From Paramecium sonneborni (lineage: Eukaryota; Ciliophora; Oligohymenophorea; Peniculida; Parameciidae): a DNA stretch of 64,000 nt. The position numbers and the translations under genes were made by a program. Each line of letters starts with the position of its first letter. The first letter of the stretch is position 1. The DNA lies in the NCBI GenBank assembly GCA_905182985.1, contig CAJJDN010000010.1, forward strand, positions 703,143 through 767,142. Direction: 5' to 3'. This document shows positions 1 to 13,727 of the stretch, piece after piece. Below the pieces are notes generated by a model. That model saw only the letters and a program-made list of their open reading frames with translations, ran no database searches and was not told the DNA's origin.

Positions 1-307
1 TAGTTTTCTTAAATATTTTATTTAAAACCATTAACAAAATATTTTAAAAATGTATTCTATCATTTAAATGAATCTAATTGGTATGATCATAAGGGTCTAA
101 AAATTTGGATAATAACGAGTAAATTTTTTTATATTTTTTCTATTAATGAAGTTTTTAATACTTTTTAAATAAGCTAAATGAGTTATTTATTAATGTTTTC
201 AAATTAAATTTGAACAGACTATAATTGAGTAGGATTAAGAAATAAAACTTATTCATAATTATCCATATTGATTATATTATAATATATAATAATAATATAT
301 AATAAAA
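1..307. other. AT-rich flank, no gene seen
   Basis: No convincing reading frame, RNA gene or repeat beyond simple AT runs is visible. It lies downstream of the minus-strand EF-hand gene and presumably holds that gene's 3' flank and the flank of a gene outside the window. Confidence 0.5.
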
Positions 308-1037
308 TCAACTTAGATTATAAGAAATAGCTTGTTATTACAAAGATTTTAAAACTAAATTTTCATAATCTTCTAAAGTAACTTTACCATCTCCATCAGA
401 ATCAGTCATATGTATCCAACTTCTAACATCATCAACTGTTGGTTCATATTTCATTCCTGAATTTAAATAGAGTAATTACCCATTTATCTATAAGTTTCTC
501 TAATAATTTCATAAACTTCATCTTCTGTAATATAACCTGAACCATCAGCATCAAGTTTTTTGAATAATGTTCTAGCCACTTCTAAACGCTCTTCAATATA
601 ATTAGGTTATCTAAAATAAATAAGAAACTATAACTTATTCATCGTCCATTATTGCTTAAATTAATATGACGTACCACAAAACTTTTTTAAACAATATTAT
701 TCAACATCCTACAAAGTTAATCTATTCTATGCAGTTTCTATGATAATTTTAATATTATTAATTTACTGTTAATTGCTTTCATAAATCCATTAGTCTCATT
801 AACTTTAGGCTTTGTTATTATATTTTAAGATCTATATGCATCACTAAACATAGATCCTATATCTACAACATCTATGTATCCTTTGTTACTAACTATTCAA
901 AATTATTCAATTATTTTACCATCGTAAGTTGAGAAAATCTTTCGAGCAAGCATTCTACATCCATCTGCATCTAAAATCCCACCATATGGTGTTTAAGGCA
1001 TATTATAAGGATTTGTCATACTATTCAGAGTATTCAT
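308..1037 (-). CDS. EF-hand calcium-binding protein, about 25 kDa
   Basis: Predicted calcium sensor of the calmodulin superfamily, about 208 residues after removing four tiny introns (27, 29, 24 and 23 nt; for example 611-634). Two canonical EF loops lie in the C-terminal half, DADGSGYITEDE and DSDGDGKVTLED, each with acidic residues at loop positions 1, 3, 5 and 12. The N-terminal half has a degenerate EF-like stretch (STYDVSNKGYID), so probably only two sites bind calcium. The start is the first ATG in frame and the stop is TGA. The size and the arrangement of functional loops in the C-terminal half recall the 25-kDa ciliary calcium-binding proteins known from Paramecium; that link is inference. 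It is followed on the same strand, upstream, by a membrane-anchored protein gene. Confidence 0.85.
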
Positions 1038-1135
1038 TATTAACGAACTATTTATGTTATTTTATTAATATTTAAATTTATGTCTTTCTTACTTATTAAC
1101 AAGCTTTATAGATATATTTATACATATAATATTAT

Positions 1136-2080
1136 TCACAAATCTTCTATATGGATTGTTACACTATTTAAAGTTTTAATGTATGCCATTACGAAAATTA
1201 ACAAAAATATTCCAATTATAAATGCTATTTGTTTTAAAATTCTTTTAGAATTATCTATTAATTGATAATATCGTTTTGAACCTTTTTTATTTTTATTTTC
1301 AATTATAATTTCTTCTTTTTCTTTAAAACAATTTTGAGTTTCACTAATTTGATCCTTCTAAGGAGATAATTATTTTGTCTTGATTATTTACTCTCCTAAT
1401 TGATGATCACTTTTATAAATTATTTTATCATCATTAAAGAATTAATTCATTTTATCAACTTATTATTTGTATTTAATCAATTCATCAGTTTATTTTGACA
1501 CATCTGAAACTAAAATGAATGATTTTATTTTATTTTTAGCTTTCTTAAAGGTTTTTATTGCCTTCATAGATTTAATCATTTTTTCTGAAATTGAAACACT
1601 TTTCTTCATCTCTTTTTCTTGAACTTCATCTGCTTCCTCTAATGATAAAGTATATCCATCAGCAGATTTTTGAAATATATTTAAAATTTCATTTGCTTTT
1701 ATAAAGTAAATTTTTTAATCTATTGTCACTTCTTCTCCATTAAAACATTCAGTTTTATTTTATTTTTAATTTAACTAAACTAATTTCAATAATGGGAATA
1801 AAATATCTATTTGTTTGTATTAATTTTAATATGAACTTTTTTTGCTTTCAGAACCTATCTTCCAAGCCTAATTCTGCTTTCTAAAAGGACTTTTTGTTTT
1901 ATCACTTCGGTTTGAATTTAATATTAATTTCATATTTTTTGCAGGTATAAGATAAGATTGTTGAGACTTTTATGAGATAATTGAATCTAACATAGGATTT
2001 GGTAAATCATCATCTTCTTCTGTTAATTATTATTTGGGTATTAGAGTTCTTAGAATTTAAAGTTGATTAGAACTCTTCAT
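1136..2080 (-). CDS. Uncharacterised protein with C-terminal membrane anchor
   Basis: Single-exon frame of 314 residues under the ciliate code, with no in-frame TGA. The first 130 residues are polar and rich in Gln, Ser and Lys. A charged, partly helical middle part follows. A hydrophobic segment of about 17 residues near position 283-300 (IAFIIGIFLLIFVMAYI) lies only about 13 residues from the end, the arrangement of a tail-anchored protein. No family was recognised; a SNARE-like or ER/organelle tether role is possible but nothing beyond topology supports it. Only about 100 nt separate its stop from the start of the EF-hand gene on the same strand. Confidence 0.7.
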
Positions 2081-2294
2081 TTATGAGTATTTTTTATTAA
2101 TAATTTTAATATTAATATTCACTACTAAAAATTTATATGACATAGATTGTATAATCTTTTTAAAAATAAAATGGAGACTTATTTATATCATTTATTATTG
2201 TGAAGTTATTATTAATATATTGTATTTATCATTTGTTTTTCTAAATATGTTATCTTATAAAGTATATAAAATTATTTTAATTAAAAGAATAATT

Positions 2295-2984
2295 ATGGAT
2301 AATTTACAATTAACCAGTTTCAAAGAATAAACAACAATTGTTTTGATGCCATATCATTTAAAAAATATATCCAAATCAATTTAAAATGTTATTCCTAAGA
2401 TGATTTTTACATGCAGAATACATAATTCAATTCCTGTAATTATTTTATTAATTTAGAGCATTGTAATAGCAGTTAAAAAAGTCAGCATAGTATCTGAATA
2501 TCTTGAAACATTTGATGATCAACCTTAGATGTTTATTGATATAGAATATACAGTAACGTTATTGCAATTACATTCTGGTTAATATCTCTTTAAATTTATT
2601 AGGTTCATTAGTAAAAGGGAGATTGGTTTAATAATTTAAATCACATATGATTGTTTAAATATTTAATATTTTCAATGTATTAATACCAGAAGATGAAATT
2701 AATGAAAAGTATTTTGTTTGGAATGAAAATTTTAATGCCTTTATGAATAGTATGAATATATACATAAGAATTTAGGATAGAATGAGATTTTAGAAAATCA
2801 AGTGGAATTATAAATTAAAATTACTGAAGTTACTTTGAATGAGGCGGATTAAAAAGAGTTTTAAATAAAAGGATCTTTAAAAGATAGAAAATAAACTGGA
2901 TAAATTGAGTATCTTGAAAATGTGATTGGAGATTAAACTAAAATAGAAGGTATTATTGCAAAATCTCTTGATTGTATAAATTGA
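2295..2984 (+). CDS. RNA polymerase I subunit A43 (RPA43/Rpb7-like), putative
   Basis: Probable small stalk subunit of RNA polymerase I (Rpb7/A43 family), which helps recruit initiation factors for rRNA transcription in the nucleolus. The N-terminal half begins like the SHS2-type domain (VLMPYHL). The middle contains GSLVKGRLV followed by a hydrophobic strand and FNVLIPEDEI, matching the family's 'G.V..hig..v...FN..Ip' pattern. The end contains FQIKGSLKDR, like the 'GVFCIRGKL' strand of A43. Three introns are inferred; the third (about 35 nt, starting GTTTGG near 2711) is atypical but restores the frame. A Pol III C25 or Pol II Rpb7 homologue is the alternative. The assignment rests on pattern memory only. 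Confidence 0.55.
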
Positions 2985-3049
2985 TATCTAATATAATTTT
3001 GTGTTGATATTGAATTTATTATTAAAAATCATTAAATTAAATTAATTCA

Positions 3050-5594
3050 ATGATAGAAACTATTGATATGTATAATTCCATAAAAGAAAACATACGAAAT
3101 CAACAAATTGCATTTAGTTTATTAAAATAAGCTGCAGATAATAATGATGATAAACTTAGTGATTGTATTTTATTGGTTTAAGAACATCATAATATAAATG
3201 AAGATTTCTTAATTGATTTATTATCAAAAATGGAAGAATAGTTTGTTGATGCTTCTACTTTATTGAAAATATTTTAAAAAGGACTTGATAATCTATATTG
3301 TATATAATGTTATTAAATAGAGATTTACAATTAGGAAAAAAATTAGCAGCTTATGTAATTAAAAATAAAGTTCAAAGAAAAAAAGGAGAATTATTATTTG
3401 AAAAACTGTTAATACAATTTTGCTTTGATTTTCAAGAGTCTTAATATTTTTTTAAAGATTATTTATGTTTTGAAAATAAATTATTAGAAGGAGGAAATGA
3501 AAAAGAAAAGTATTATAAATGAATAATTTATTATAGAATATAAGTGAAAAATTAAATAAATCAAATATATTCTAGATTATTTAAAATTTCAATGTAAGGA
3601 TTAGATAATTTTTGGAGTCAATATGAGTAATTGGAAACCAATAAATAAAATTTAGAAAGAGTATAAAAAATTTATTAAAGCACAACTTTAAGGATATAAT
3701 AATTAGAAAATTTAGAATAGTAGTTTATAAATATTTGCAATAGTAAAGATTAGTAAGAAATAATAAAATTTTTTTCTTAATTAGAAGAAATATTATAAGA
3801 AAACTTAATTGAACTTCCGAAATTTATAAATTTTTATGAAAAATATTTTTACTTAAATTGGTTGTCTGAAAATTCACATTTGAGTAAATCATTGTTGACA
3901 ATTCTATAACAGAAATATATATAAATTTTAAAGTAATAATAAAATCCTCATATTTTACAGAAATAACTAAAAAATTTAATAAGACTTTAAGTTTAACCAT
4001 TTTAAATTTATATTTTATATCTAAGAACATCAGAATAATAAAATAAAGATGATGATGAAGAATTTGAATAAGATTTCTTATTTACATAAAACTATGTTTA
4101 GGATGAAGACTTATTTAAATTTTCATTAGAATTTATATATAGATATACTAGATAATACCTAAATTTGACAGATAAATTAGAAGAAAGATAAACAACAATA
4201 AGAGAATTATTTAATTAATTAACAGAAAAGAAATCATATTCTGAATAATAAAAAGCTAAGATTTATAATGAATTGGCTAAAGTTGAATGTTATTTATTTG
4301 ATAATAAATTAAATTCAAGAGCAGCATTTGAAAAATGTGTTTAATTAGTATGGGATAATAATAGTTATTGGAAAGATTATTATTATTCATAAATAGGTAT
4401 GGCAATAATTAACATATAATAAAGAGATAGATTAAGAGGTTTATTAAAAAGAGCTGTTGAATTATGTTAAGAAGATTAGATAACAGCATGTGAAGATTTA
4501 CTTAATTTTGAAATATTATTTGGTAGTGTTGAGGAAGTTTATAAAGCAGAAGAAAAACTATAAAGTATTCTTGAAACAATAAGCGATATCGATGAATAAA
4601 TATAAAAGGAAGAAGAAATATAGGAAGAATAAGAAGAAGATAAAAAAGGATAGAAAAATATTAGAAAATAAAGTAAAGAATAAAATGAAGAAGATAAAGC
4701 TCCAAAAGTATTTACTGATAGTTCTAAAACTATTTTTATAAAGCACTTACCAAAAGAATTATCAGCAAATGATGTAATTAATTTAATCCCTGATTGTGGT
4801 GCATTAGAATGTAGAATAGTAAAAGATAAGAATTAAGTATCAAAAGGTTTTGGTTATATAGATTTTACAAATGATGAAGATGCCTAAAAAGCAGTTAACA
4901 TACTTAATAATAAAATGGTAGCTGGAGAGAAACTATATGCAGCAATATCTAAACCTCCTAAACTTTATTAAGATGATAAATTAACTCTTTACATAGACAA
5001 TTTACCATATAGCATTACAGAATAATAATTAATAGCCAAAGCTGGAGAAGGAGTCAAATAAATCAGAATAGTTAAGGATTCTTAAGGAAAACCTAGAGGG
5101 TATGCTTATATTGAATACAATGAAGAATAATATAAATTAAAGGGATTAGAACAATTGAATTAAGATCCTTATATAGATGGAAGAAAATATTTTGTTAAAC
5201 TTTCAGATTCTTTAGAAAAGATTAAATAAAATTATTAGAATAATTCTATAATTATTAAGAATTTACCATTTAAAATTAGAGAAATTGAAAGTAAAATTAT
5301 TATTATAATTTATTAGTCAGGTAAATTTTTGATGGAATGAACATAATATCAATAGAAATTCCAAAAAATGAATAAGGAAAACCTAAAGGATTTGCTTTTG
5401 TTGAATTTGAAAAATAAAAACATTTAAAGATGGCTTTAGAATTGAATGGCATTGAATTTAAAAGTAGAAGATTAGAAATACAAAAAAGAGAGAAAAAAAT
5501 GAATAAAAAAAAGGAACTATAAATTGAAATCGAAGAGGTGTAAGATTTTAAACCAAAATCAAATTCAGATTTTAAAAGTTTGTTTAAGAAATGA
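3050..5594 (+). CDS. SART3/Prp24-like U4/U6 snRNP assembly factor
   Basis: Large RNA-binding protein of the spliceosome recycling pathway (Prp24 in yeast, SART3 in animals), which re-anneals U4 and U6 snRNAs in the nucleus. The N-terminal two thirds are helical with widely spaced aromatic residues, consistent with HAT repeats. A charged linker follows, then three RRMs at about nt 4725-4950, 4980-5200 and 5245-5475. RNP motifs are visible: IFIKHLP and KGFGYIDF (RRM1), LYIDNLP and RGYAYIEY (RRM2), IIIKNLP and KGFAFVEF (RRM3). The C-terminus is short and basic. At least three introns are inferred (near 3300, 3510 and 5293); the first ends in AGAG rather than TAG. A spliceosomal factor is fitting in a genome this rich in tiny introns. 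A plain multi-RRM protein is the alternative. Confidence 0.85.
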
Positions 5595-5599
5595 AAGGA

Positions 5600-6000
5600 A
5601 AAATATTTGTTATTATAAAATTTAAAAATATTGATATAATTATTAAGAATATCTTTATCTACTATCTTTTAACCAGTAATCTTTTTTATATCACTTTATT
5701 TAAATTAATATTAATGATTTTAAATATAGGTAGATCTATTACTTTGAACAACACTTTATTTCATCATTGACACTCTCATTTAATTTTATATTTGATCAAT
5801 TATTTTTTGAAAATATTATTATTTTTATTAAATAGCCTCTTTTCTTCTTAGCAGATCTTATTATGATTAATCCTTATAATATAATGATTTTTCATTAGGC
5901 TGTAATTCTAAAAATTTAACAAAGAGAATGAAACATGTCACCAATTATATGGTCTATAATTTTTACTTTAATATTAAGCTGTTATAACTAAATGTTAAAT
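5600..6000 (-). CDS. Possible small Gln-rich gene, ends unresolved
   Basis: Minus-strand frame open for about 400 nt between the SART3-like gene and the Sen1-like gene. It is rich in TAA/TAG codons and in Lys, Gln and Asp, as expected of real coding sequence here. A possible 27-nt intron (GTTTCATTC...TTTTTAG) lies around 5905-5931. I could not find a convincing start codon, and the frame runs without a stop into the antisense of the neighbouring gene, so the model is incomplete. It could be a short gene or a decayed remnant. Confidence 0.3.
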
Positions 6001-6112
6001 AAGAAAAAAATATTTATCTTAACTTAATTTAGGCTTCCAAGATTATTAATTCTTAATTAAAAATTTCTAATAAAAAATTAAATAAAGAAAGAAATATTTA
6101 ATTTAACATTAG

Positions 6113-8454
6113 ATGGATTTATATAATTTTTAGCACTTTATTTTAGAATTAGATTTCAATCAAATTTTAGAATCATCAAAGCTAAACCAAATAGAAGTAC
6201 CAGGAGAAGAATAAATTAATTCAGATTAATTATGCAAAGTACCAATATAATTTAGTGATGATAATGAATATTAAAAGATTTGGAAACCTCTTTTTTATGA
6301 GGAAGTTAAAGCTAATATTGTAAAATCATTTCAAACAGAAGTATTATCTATAATTAGATATTATTAGACTTATCCAGATGTAGAATATAAGTTAGTAAAA
6401 CATGAAAAAGATGAATTTATCAAATTAGATTTTTAATTAATTGGATAGAAGGATCAATTAAATTACAGAGATTTAATAGTTATTTCAGGAAATCCTTATA
6501 AAAAAGGAGAGACTTGTATATTAGGTCTAATTGAAAATAACTAAGATAATATTATTAGAGTAAATGTATAAACAAATGAAAATCCAATTGATTCACTTTT
6601 TAAAGAAAACTCAGTAATAAATCAATAAAATCCACAATAAAAATAATTAAAGAATTTTTATATAAGAAAAGTGACTGGTTTATCAACATTAGAAAGAGAA
6701 TATAAGGCTCTTCAAAAATTTGGTGATTTAATGCTTAAGAAAATCCTTCTAACATTAGAATCATAACCAAAAGTGAATTCTTATTTCACAATTCCATATA
6801 AATTAGATTAAAAATTACACTCTATATATAATTCAAGTCAATACGAGGCAATATAGCAAACATTAAAAACACATGGAATTACTTTAATATAAGGGCCACC
6901 AGGTACAGGTAAGACAAAGACAGTACTTGGTACTTTAAGTGTATTATTATAATCAAAATAAGAAAAACCTTAATTAAATTTAATATAAAAAACTAGTATT
7001 GAAATAGAGTAAGAATTTAATTAAGAATATCCTTAACCTTGGAAATCTTCAGATTATGATGATTGGAGAGATCATATATTTGATGATGTAGAATAAGATA
7101 TATCAAATTATTTTTCAAATAGATTAACAGATTTTCGTAAAGAAAAACCTATTCCAATATATAGAAGTGATTATTCTTAAACAAAAATACCTAATAAGAT
7201 TTTAGTTTGTGGTCCATCAAATGCATCCGTAGATGAAATAATAAGGAAAATATTAGATGAAGGTTTATTAGATGAAAATGGTTAAAGATCTGATGTACCA
7301 ATAGTTAGAATTGGTGAAAATTTTGATCCTACTTTATAGAAGGTTTCTTTAGAAAGTTTAGTCTAATAAAAGGAATTTGAAATGTAAAATCAAGATAAAG
7401 ATAAAATAAAAAAAGAAATATTAAATTAAGCTAAGATAATTTTTGGAACTCTCTCTTCAAGTGGTTCAAATGTCTTAAATTAATCTGAATTGAAATTTGA
7501 TACAGTTATAATAGATGAAGCAGCTTAAGCTGTAGAAATTTCTACATTGATTCCTTTGTAATATGGTTGCAGAAGATTAATTTTAATTGGTGATCCAAAT
7601 TAATTACCTGCTACTATTTTTAGTTCTGTTTGTGGAAAATACAAATATGATTAAAGTTTATTTGAAAGATTATAAAAATAAGGAGCTAATGTTCATTTAT
7701 TAAAAGTATAATTATAAATTAATTTTAGACTTAATATCGTATGCATTCAAAAATATCTAAATTCATTTCAACAACATTTTATAATAGTGAATTAAATGAT
7801 TATGAATATTTAGACAGATTGATAGGAACTCCTAAATTTTATGATTATTACACTTATAGTCCAGTTGTTGTTTTACATGTTAAAGGTTATGAAAATTTTA
7901 CGAGAAATTCTTATTGCAATGAAATTGAAGCTAAAGTTGTTACAGAAATATATAAAGATATGAAAAATAAATTTCCTAATTTCAACATGAATAATTTAGG
8001 AATTGTAAGTCCATATAGTCAATAAGTTTGGCTTATTTCTAAATAATTAAAAAAATTAAGTGAAGAAAATGTTGAAGTTAAAACTGTTGATGGATTTTAA
8101 GGGAGAGAAAAAGATGTTATAATATTTTCCAGTGTTAGATCAAAATTTATAAGTGAAAATCAAAAAAATCCTAAAAAAGGAGTAGGATTTCTTAGTGATG
8201 CAAGAAGAATGAATGTTAGTTTATCTAGATGTAGGTAAACTTTAATTATTGTATGTGATATTTATAAAATATCTTGTAATGAAAGATGGAGAAACTTAAT
8301 CAATTATAGCATTAAATTAGGTTCATGTTATAGAGTAGGAACAAATGATGTTTCTGAATGGTTTTAATCATTCGATTAAGACCCTCTTAAATATTCTATT
8401 GTCGATGAAATAATTTTTAAAAAAAAGATTAAAATTGAGTAAGAGAAACCATGA
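6113..8454 (+). CDS. Sen1/senataxin-type SF1 helicase
   Basis: RNA/DNA helicase of the Upf1-like SF1B group, most like Sen1/senataxin, which acts in transcription termination and R-loop removal. About 772 residues after removing one 23-nt intron (near 7707-7729). Motifs run in order: Walker A GPPGTGKT (about residue 262), [10 protein letters not shown] (Ia), VIIDEAAQA (II, DEAA box), IGDPNQLPAT (III), LLKTQYRMH (IV, rebuilt across the intron), VDGFQGREKD (V) and [11 protein letters not shown] (VI). The N-terminal 250 residues contain the conserved 'WKPLFYEEV' helicase-stalk entry. It lacks the zinc-binding CH domain of Upf1, favouring Sen1. The region after motif IV shows the frame is intact. 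Starts at the first in-frame ATG. Confidence 0.9.
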
Positions 8455-8547
8455 AAATACACCTTTATTTTAAACCATCAAATTCTATATTTAATTATTT
8501 ATTTATCAAAATAAAATTTCTTTATTTTTATTTTTTAATTAAAACAC

Positions 8548-9495
8548 TCAAAAAATTGTCATTAATTTTTCATATCCATTCCAAATTAATTCTAAGACTT
8601 TCCTAAAAGATTAAGGAATCATTTTATTATCAATTAAATTTTTTTTATACCAATCCTTAATATTAGATTGAGCTTTCATCATTTTTTCATTGCATTTAGT
8701 TTTCAATAAAATATTTTAAAGTATAAATACACTTAAAAATAATGATGTCTTTCTAATAAAAATGCCTATCAATGAATAGATAAATAAGTATATTTCAATC
8801 TTTTATTTTGTGATTAATATCTCTTCTCTATTCTTTACTATTTTTTAGGCAAATCTTAATGTAAATCCTTCATCTTAGCCCAAAGAAGTCCATAATTCAG
8901 CTGCTCCAACTAAAAAGTGTAATGCAATAGGCATTTAAAAGACAAAATTATCTATTGCAAATAATGATATCATATATAAGATGTTAGTTGTAAATTCAAT
9001 TCTGAGACTTTTTGCAAAGTATTCTTAATATTATCCTTTTTTAGGAAATCCTTTAATTCTGTAAAGAGCCATCAAACATATAAAAACACTACCTAAATTT
9101 ACATATTTATGTAGTTCAGGTTTTTATAAGAACAATAATGCTGGAAAATATAATACTTTTAGCACTCCTTCAATCACTAATTAAAATGGTAATTTAGGCT
9201 ATTATCTTTAAAATTATTATTATTGTTATTATTATTATTATTGCTTTTATTATTATTATTATTGTTATTGTTACTATTATTGTTATTATTACTATTATTA
9301 TTATTGTTGCTAATTATTAGTTTATTCTTAATTTTGAGATTGTTATTTATCATTAACATCAAAATTTGAGTCAATGTATTTTTTATACCAATTACGTTTA
9401 TATTTTTCTTAGTTAATAGGAGTAGGAAAAATGTTTGAAAGATAATGCTAAAAGTCTTGATTTCCATCAAAATCAAATTTATTATAAGCTTCCAT
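8548..9495 (-). CDS. Polyglutamine membrane protein (TMEM33/Pom33-like?)
   Basis: Single-exon gene of about 315 residues. Residues 1-60 are polar. A nearly pure polyglutamine tract (32 of 33 codons) follows at about residues 62-94. The rest has four or so hydrophobic segments (FPALLFL, FICLMALY, FVFQMPIALHFLVGAAEL, FLSVFIL) with basic loops, ending in a soluble tail. The membrane half is loosely reminiscent of TMEM33/Pom33 ER or nuclear-envelope proteins, but this is weak. Its ATG is only 17 nt from that of the divergent kinase gene, so the two share a minimal promoter. Under the standard code this gene would be cut by dozens of false stops. Confidence 0.75.
9214..9312 (-). repeat. Polyglutamine-coding triplet repeat
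   Basis: Thirty-three consecutive codons read on the minus strand: mostly TAA with some CAA and a few TAG. All encode Gln except one AAG (Lys). The mixed codons show it is not a pure microsatellite, suggesting the amino-acid run itself is kept. Confidence 0.9.
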
Positions 9496-9512
9496 AATTA
9501 AAAATAATATAT

Positions 9513-10649
<1,137 letters not shown>

Positions 10650-10769
10650 TTGATTTCATTTTGATTCATATACAATATAATTGTAAGTAACTTTCATATC
10701 TTATTTATTATTAATTAAACTTATCTATAAATCTATATTAATAATTGAAAAATTAATCTCATTCTACAC

Positions 10770-11729
10770 TCAAACATGTAATGATTTAGCATTTGATTTC
10801 TATTTATTTATACTTTTTTATTAGGAATTTCGTTATTATGAGAAAGATGGGGAAGGCCCTTTTTTTATTTCAGAAGAAGTCTTACAACCTTTTTAATTCT
10901 GTTTCAAATTTATAGTTATATTATATTAGCCTAATGGTTAAGACTTTTAAAATTTTGAATTGAAAGAATTAAATTATTAATTGTTTCTTTATTTATTGAA
11001 TCCTCTTTCCAATATTTCTAAATCTTTGTGAACTTTACTGGAAGTATTAGATTTATATTCTTATATAGTTGAAATAGAAAGCGATCTATCTAAATTTGAT
11101 TTACTTTCATTGGTTTAAGTTATGATTCTCTTACTAGAATTACTGTAATTGTTTTTTAATAAACCATAATATATTTAATCTTTTAGATTTAAATGCTTTT
11201 CTTATTAACATTCCTATTTCATTTATTTATTTTATTCATTTATACCATTCTAAAATAACTATCTTAAATTTTTAATTAATGCCTTTTTATTTGAGTTTGG
11301 TGATTATAATTTTTCTTTACTAATACCTGTAAATATTAATTAATTTGAGTCTTCTTCTGACATATATATTTTTAAACAAAGTTTATCGGATTCTAATTTT
11401 TCAATCATCTTTAAATTTCTCTTGATTTAAGGTTCCATTTTTGGAATTTGAGATAATGGTTGTGGAATTTCAATTACGCTATTTTTCTATTTAAACATTT
11501 TAAAGTTTCCAGTTGAAAACATTCTATCAAAATTTGGACTTTCACTTAATTTACGATCAGTTATCAATCCAATTTCTAACCTTTTTTAATGTCCTTTACA
11601 ACTTGATCTCAAAGATGAATTAGGAAGTCCAGGAGAGTTTATTCTTCTATATGAAAGTAATTCTTTGTTTCGTTCTGTGTTTTGTTAATTTTTTATTGGA
11701 TTTCTTTCTTATTGACATACTTTATCCAT
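10770..11729 (-). CDS. Uncharacterised basic, low-complexity protein
   Basis: Single open frame of 319 residues with no intron needed and no in-frame TGA until the end. It is Lys, Asn, Gln and Ser rich, with SP-containing motifs (RINSPGLP) and scattered Arg, and looks largely disordered. No domain or membrane segment was recognised. Converges with the kinase gene, about 120 nt apart. The coding call rests on frame length and codon use. Confidence 0.65.
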
Positions 11730-11757
11730 TTTACTAAATAAATTCGTTAATTATTAA

Positions 11758-12800
11758 TGGATTAAGATGTCTTTAATTTCTTAACTCTAGAATCTATATT
11801 CAATAGGATGATGCTTCTAATAGTAAATGATTAACATTTTAATAAGATTAGTAACTAGTTCTATTTGATAAAAATCTATTTCTAGATACATAATCATCAC
11901 AAATTTTATATCAAGAGTAAGATTGCTTTTATCTACTTGTTGCTTAATAAAAGAATTTAGAAATCAATAAAATATAGACACACCAGCATTCCTATTCAAT
12001 TAGAACAGAATTAAAAAATTTAGATAATCTAATGAATATTTGAAGTCTACTACATATGCTTTAGAAAGATTTGGTCCTAATTTAAGCTTAAAATATCATA
12101 AATAAAGAAATATGACTGAATGGATGTCTTAAAAATATATATGTTCTCTTTATCATTTTTCCTGTATTATAATAACCAAAATTTAAAGAACTTAAAAATA
12201 AATAATCAAAAGAATTTTTATATTACTTTCTATTTTGATAGAAAGCCAAGAATAGTGTAATTATTATCTGAGAATAAAATATAATAATAATTGATGGATT
12301 TATTTCTATTCTATATATAAAACCTCAATGAATGAGATAGAAAATTAGTATAATCAAATTTAATAGCTTTTAGCTTAATTAAAAGAAAAAAAGGTGTTCA
12401 AGTTATCATTTTTTCAATTCAGAAATGTTAGAATTAGTCATTTCAGATAAAATATTTTTAGAAACAATTTTAAATAAGGCTTGATAATGCATTTGATAAT
12501 TCTAACCGACTATGTAGAGACTTGTAAATTCTGAAAGTTGGATTAAAATTACATGGCTATAAAATTACTTTAAAATTATCAATTTCTTGCTTTTTTGATG
12601 GAGTAATTAAATCATAGATTGGTATATAAATATTATAAATCTAAATATTAAATTTTTATTTTAATTTATAAAAAATAAGCTTTTAAGAATTAAAATGTTT
12701 GACAAAATAAAATGATTATATGAATTCTCTATTTTTATATTAGATTTATAAATAATTTTTAAGAGATTAGGAAACTTTAACGATTGAACATAAGTTGCAT
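11758..12800 (+). pseudogene. Fragmentary coding remnants, frame not resolvable
   Basis: The plus strand shows several protein-like pieces that do not join with normal tiny introns. One piece starts ATG GAT TAA GAT at about 11758 and reads well (QSSQILYQEQDCFYLLVAQQ) to about 12045, where a TGA interrupts. The next frame continues plausibly (STTYALERFGPNLSL) about one base out of phase. A further piece starts with an ATG near 12337 (MNEIENQYNQIQQLLAQL) and again needs a shift. The minus strand has frequent stops. This may be a decayed paralogue or a gene carrying sequence errors. Product unknown. Confidence 0.35.
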
Positions 12801-12838
12801 AGAATTAAAATTTATTTATTTATAAAATTATCTTATAA

Positions 12839-13727
12839 TCATTTTTTACACTAAATAATCCTATGTTTAACTTTCATCGAATCTATAAGTTTTACAAGAT
12901 CTTTATTATTAATTTTTTGAGAATCTTTATTATTTTTTTTGATTGAATCTCTGTGAAAATGACTATATGGTATTAAATTGGATTAATAATGAGAGTGAGT
13001 ATGTGGCGAAAATGATGTTTAAGTAATAGATTTAATATTAGTTAATTGTAATGACTTTCGATTTAAACTGCTTAGAGGTTTGAGATTTATTTCTGATTTA
13101 TGGTTCGAATTTTTTAACATTTTTGTCATATATTAAAATATTTAACTTCTTCTTGGTTCTTTTCCATGACTTTAGATTATATGTATTAAATTATCATCAT
13201 TCTCAGGGTTTGTTTTTATTCTTCAATTAGAAAAATGTATATACCTTTAAGCTTGATGTTATTATGGAATCTAAAGGACTGGTTAGGGTTATATATTGGC
13301 TGGACCAACTATTTATGGTTTTTTTATAGTTGTCAAATTTCGAACAGCCTTTAATATATGCATTCTCTTTCTAAACTTTATTATTGCCTCCATTTTATAG
13401 ATTAGGATAAATATTATAGCATTAATTACAGCTTTGAATCTTTTTAATATTCTTTTTCGTCTCTACCATCTTCAATTTTATTAATTCATACCTTGATTCA
13501 ATAAAAGGATATTATTTTTTTATCATTTCAAAATATTTACTGCCTTTTCCACATTCAGAACAATCACAACTTTGATTTAATTATAGATACTCTTTTTCTA
13601 ACATTTCCTTATTCTAATACAACAAGGTTCTTTTCTTTTTTAATTTTTCATCTTATGTTTTAACTTTTATAGTTTTGACATGTTTTAATTCATAAAAATC
13701 AAGTGGAGAAAGCGAACTTTCAGACAT
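12839..13727 (-). CDS. Uncharacterised protein with CxC/CxxC cysteine pairs
   Basis: About 275 residues from three exons. The two introns are 28 nt (GTTTAGAAAG...TAAAG) and 24 nt (GTATATACAT...TTGAAG), and removing them gives one continuous frame. The N-terminal part is a charged helix (residues 1-55), then CDCSECGK and, about 45 residues later, CNQCY, a spacing that could hold a zinc ion. A Pro/Gln-rich linker and a Ser/His/Lys-rich tail follow. No family was recognised. Divergent from the eS28 gene across about 220 nt. Confidence 0.65.

Noticed and set aside
9177..9476. Asparagine-rich minus-strand frame
   Set aside because: It is the polyQ gene read one base out of phase under the standard code; the ciliate-code frame gives a full membrane protein.
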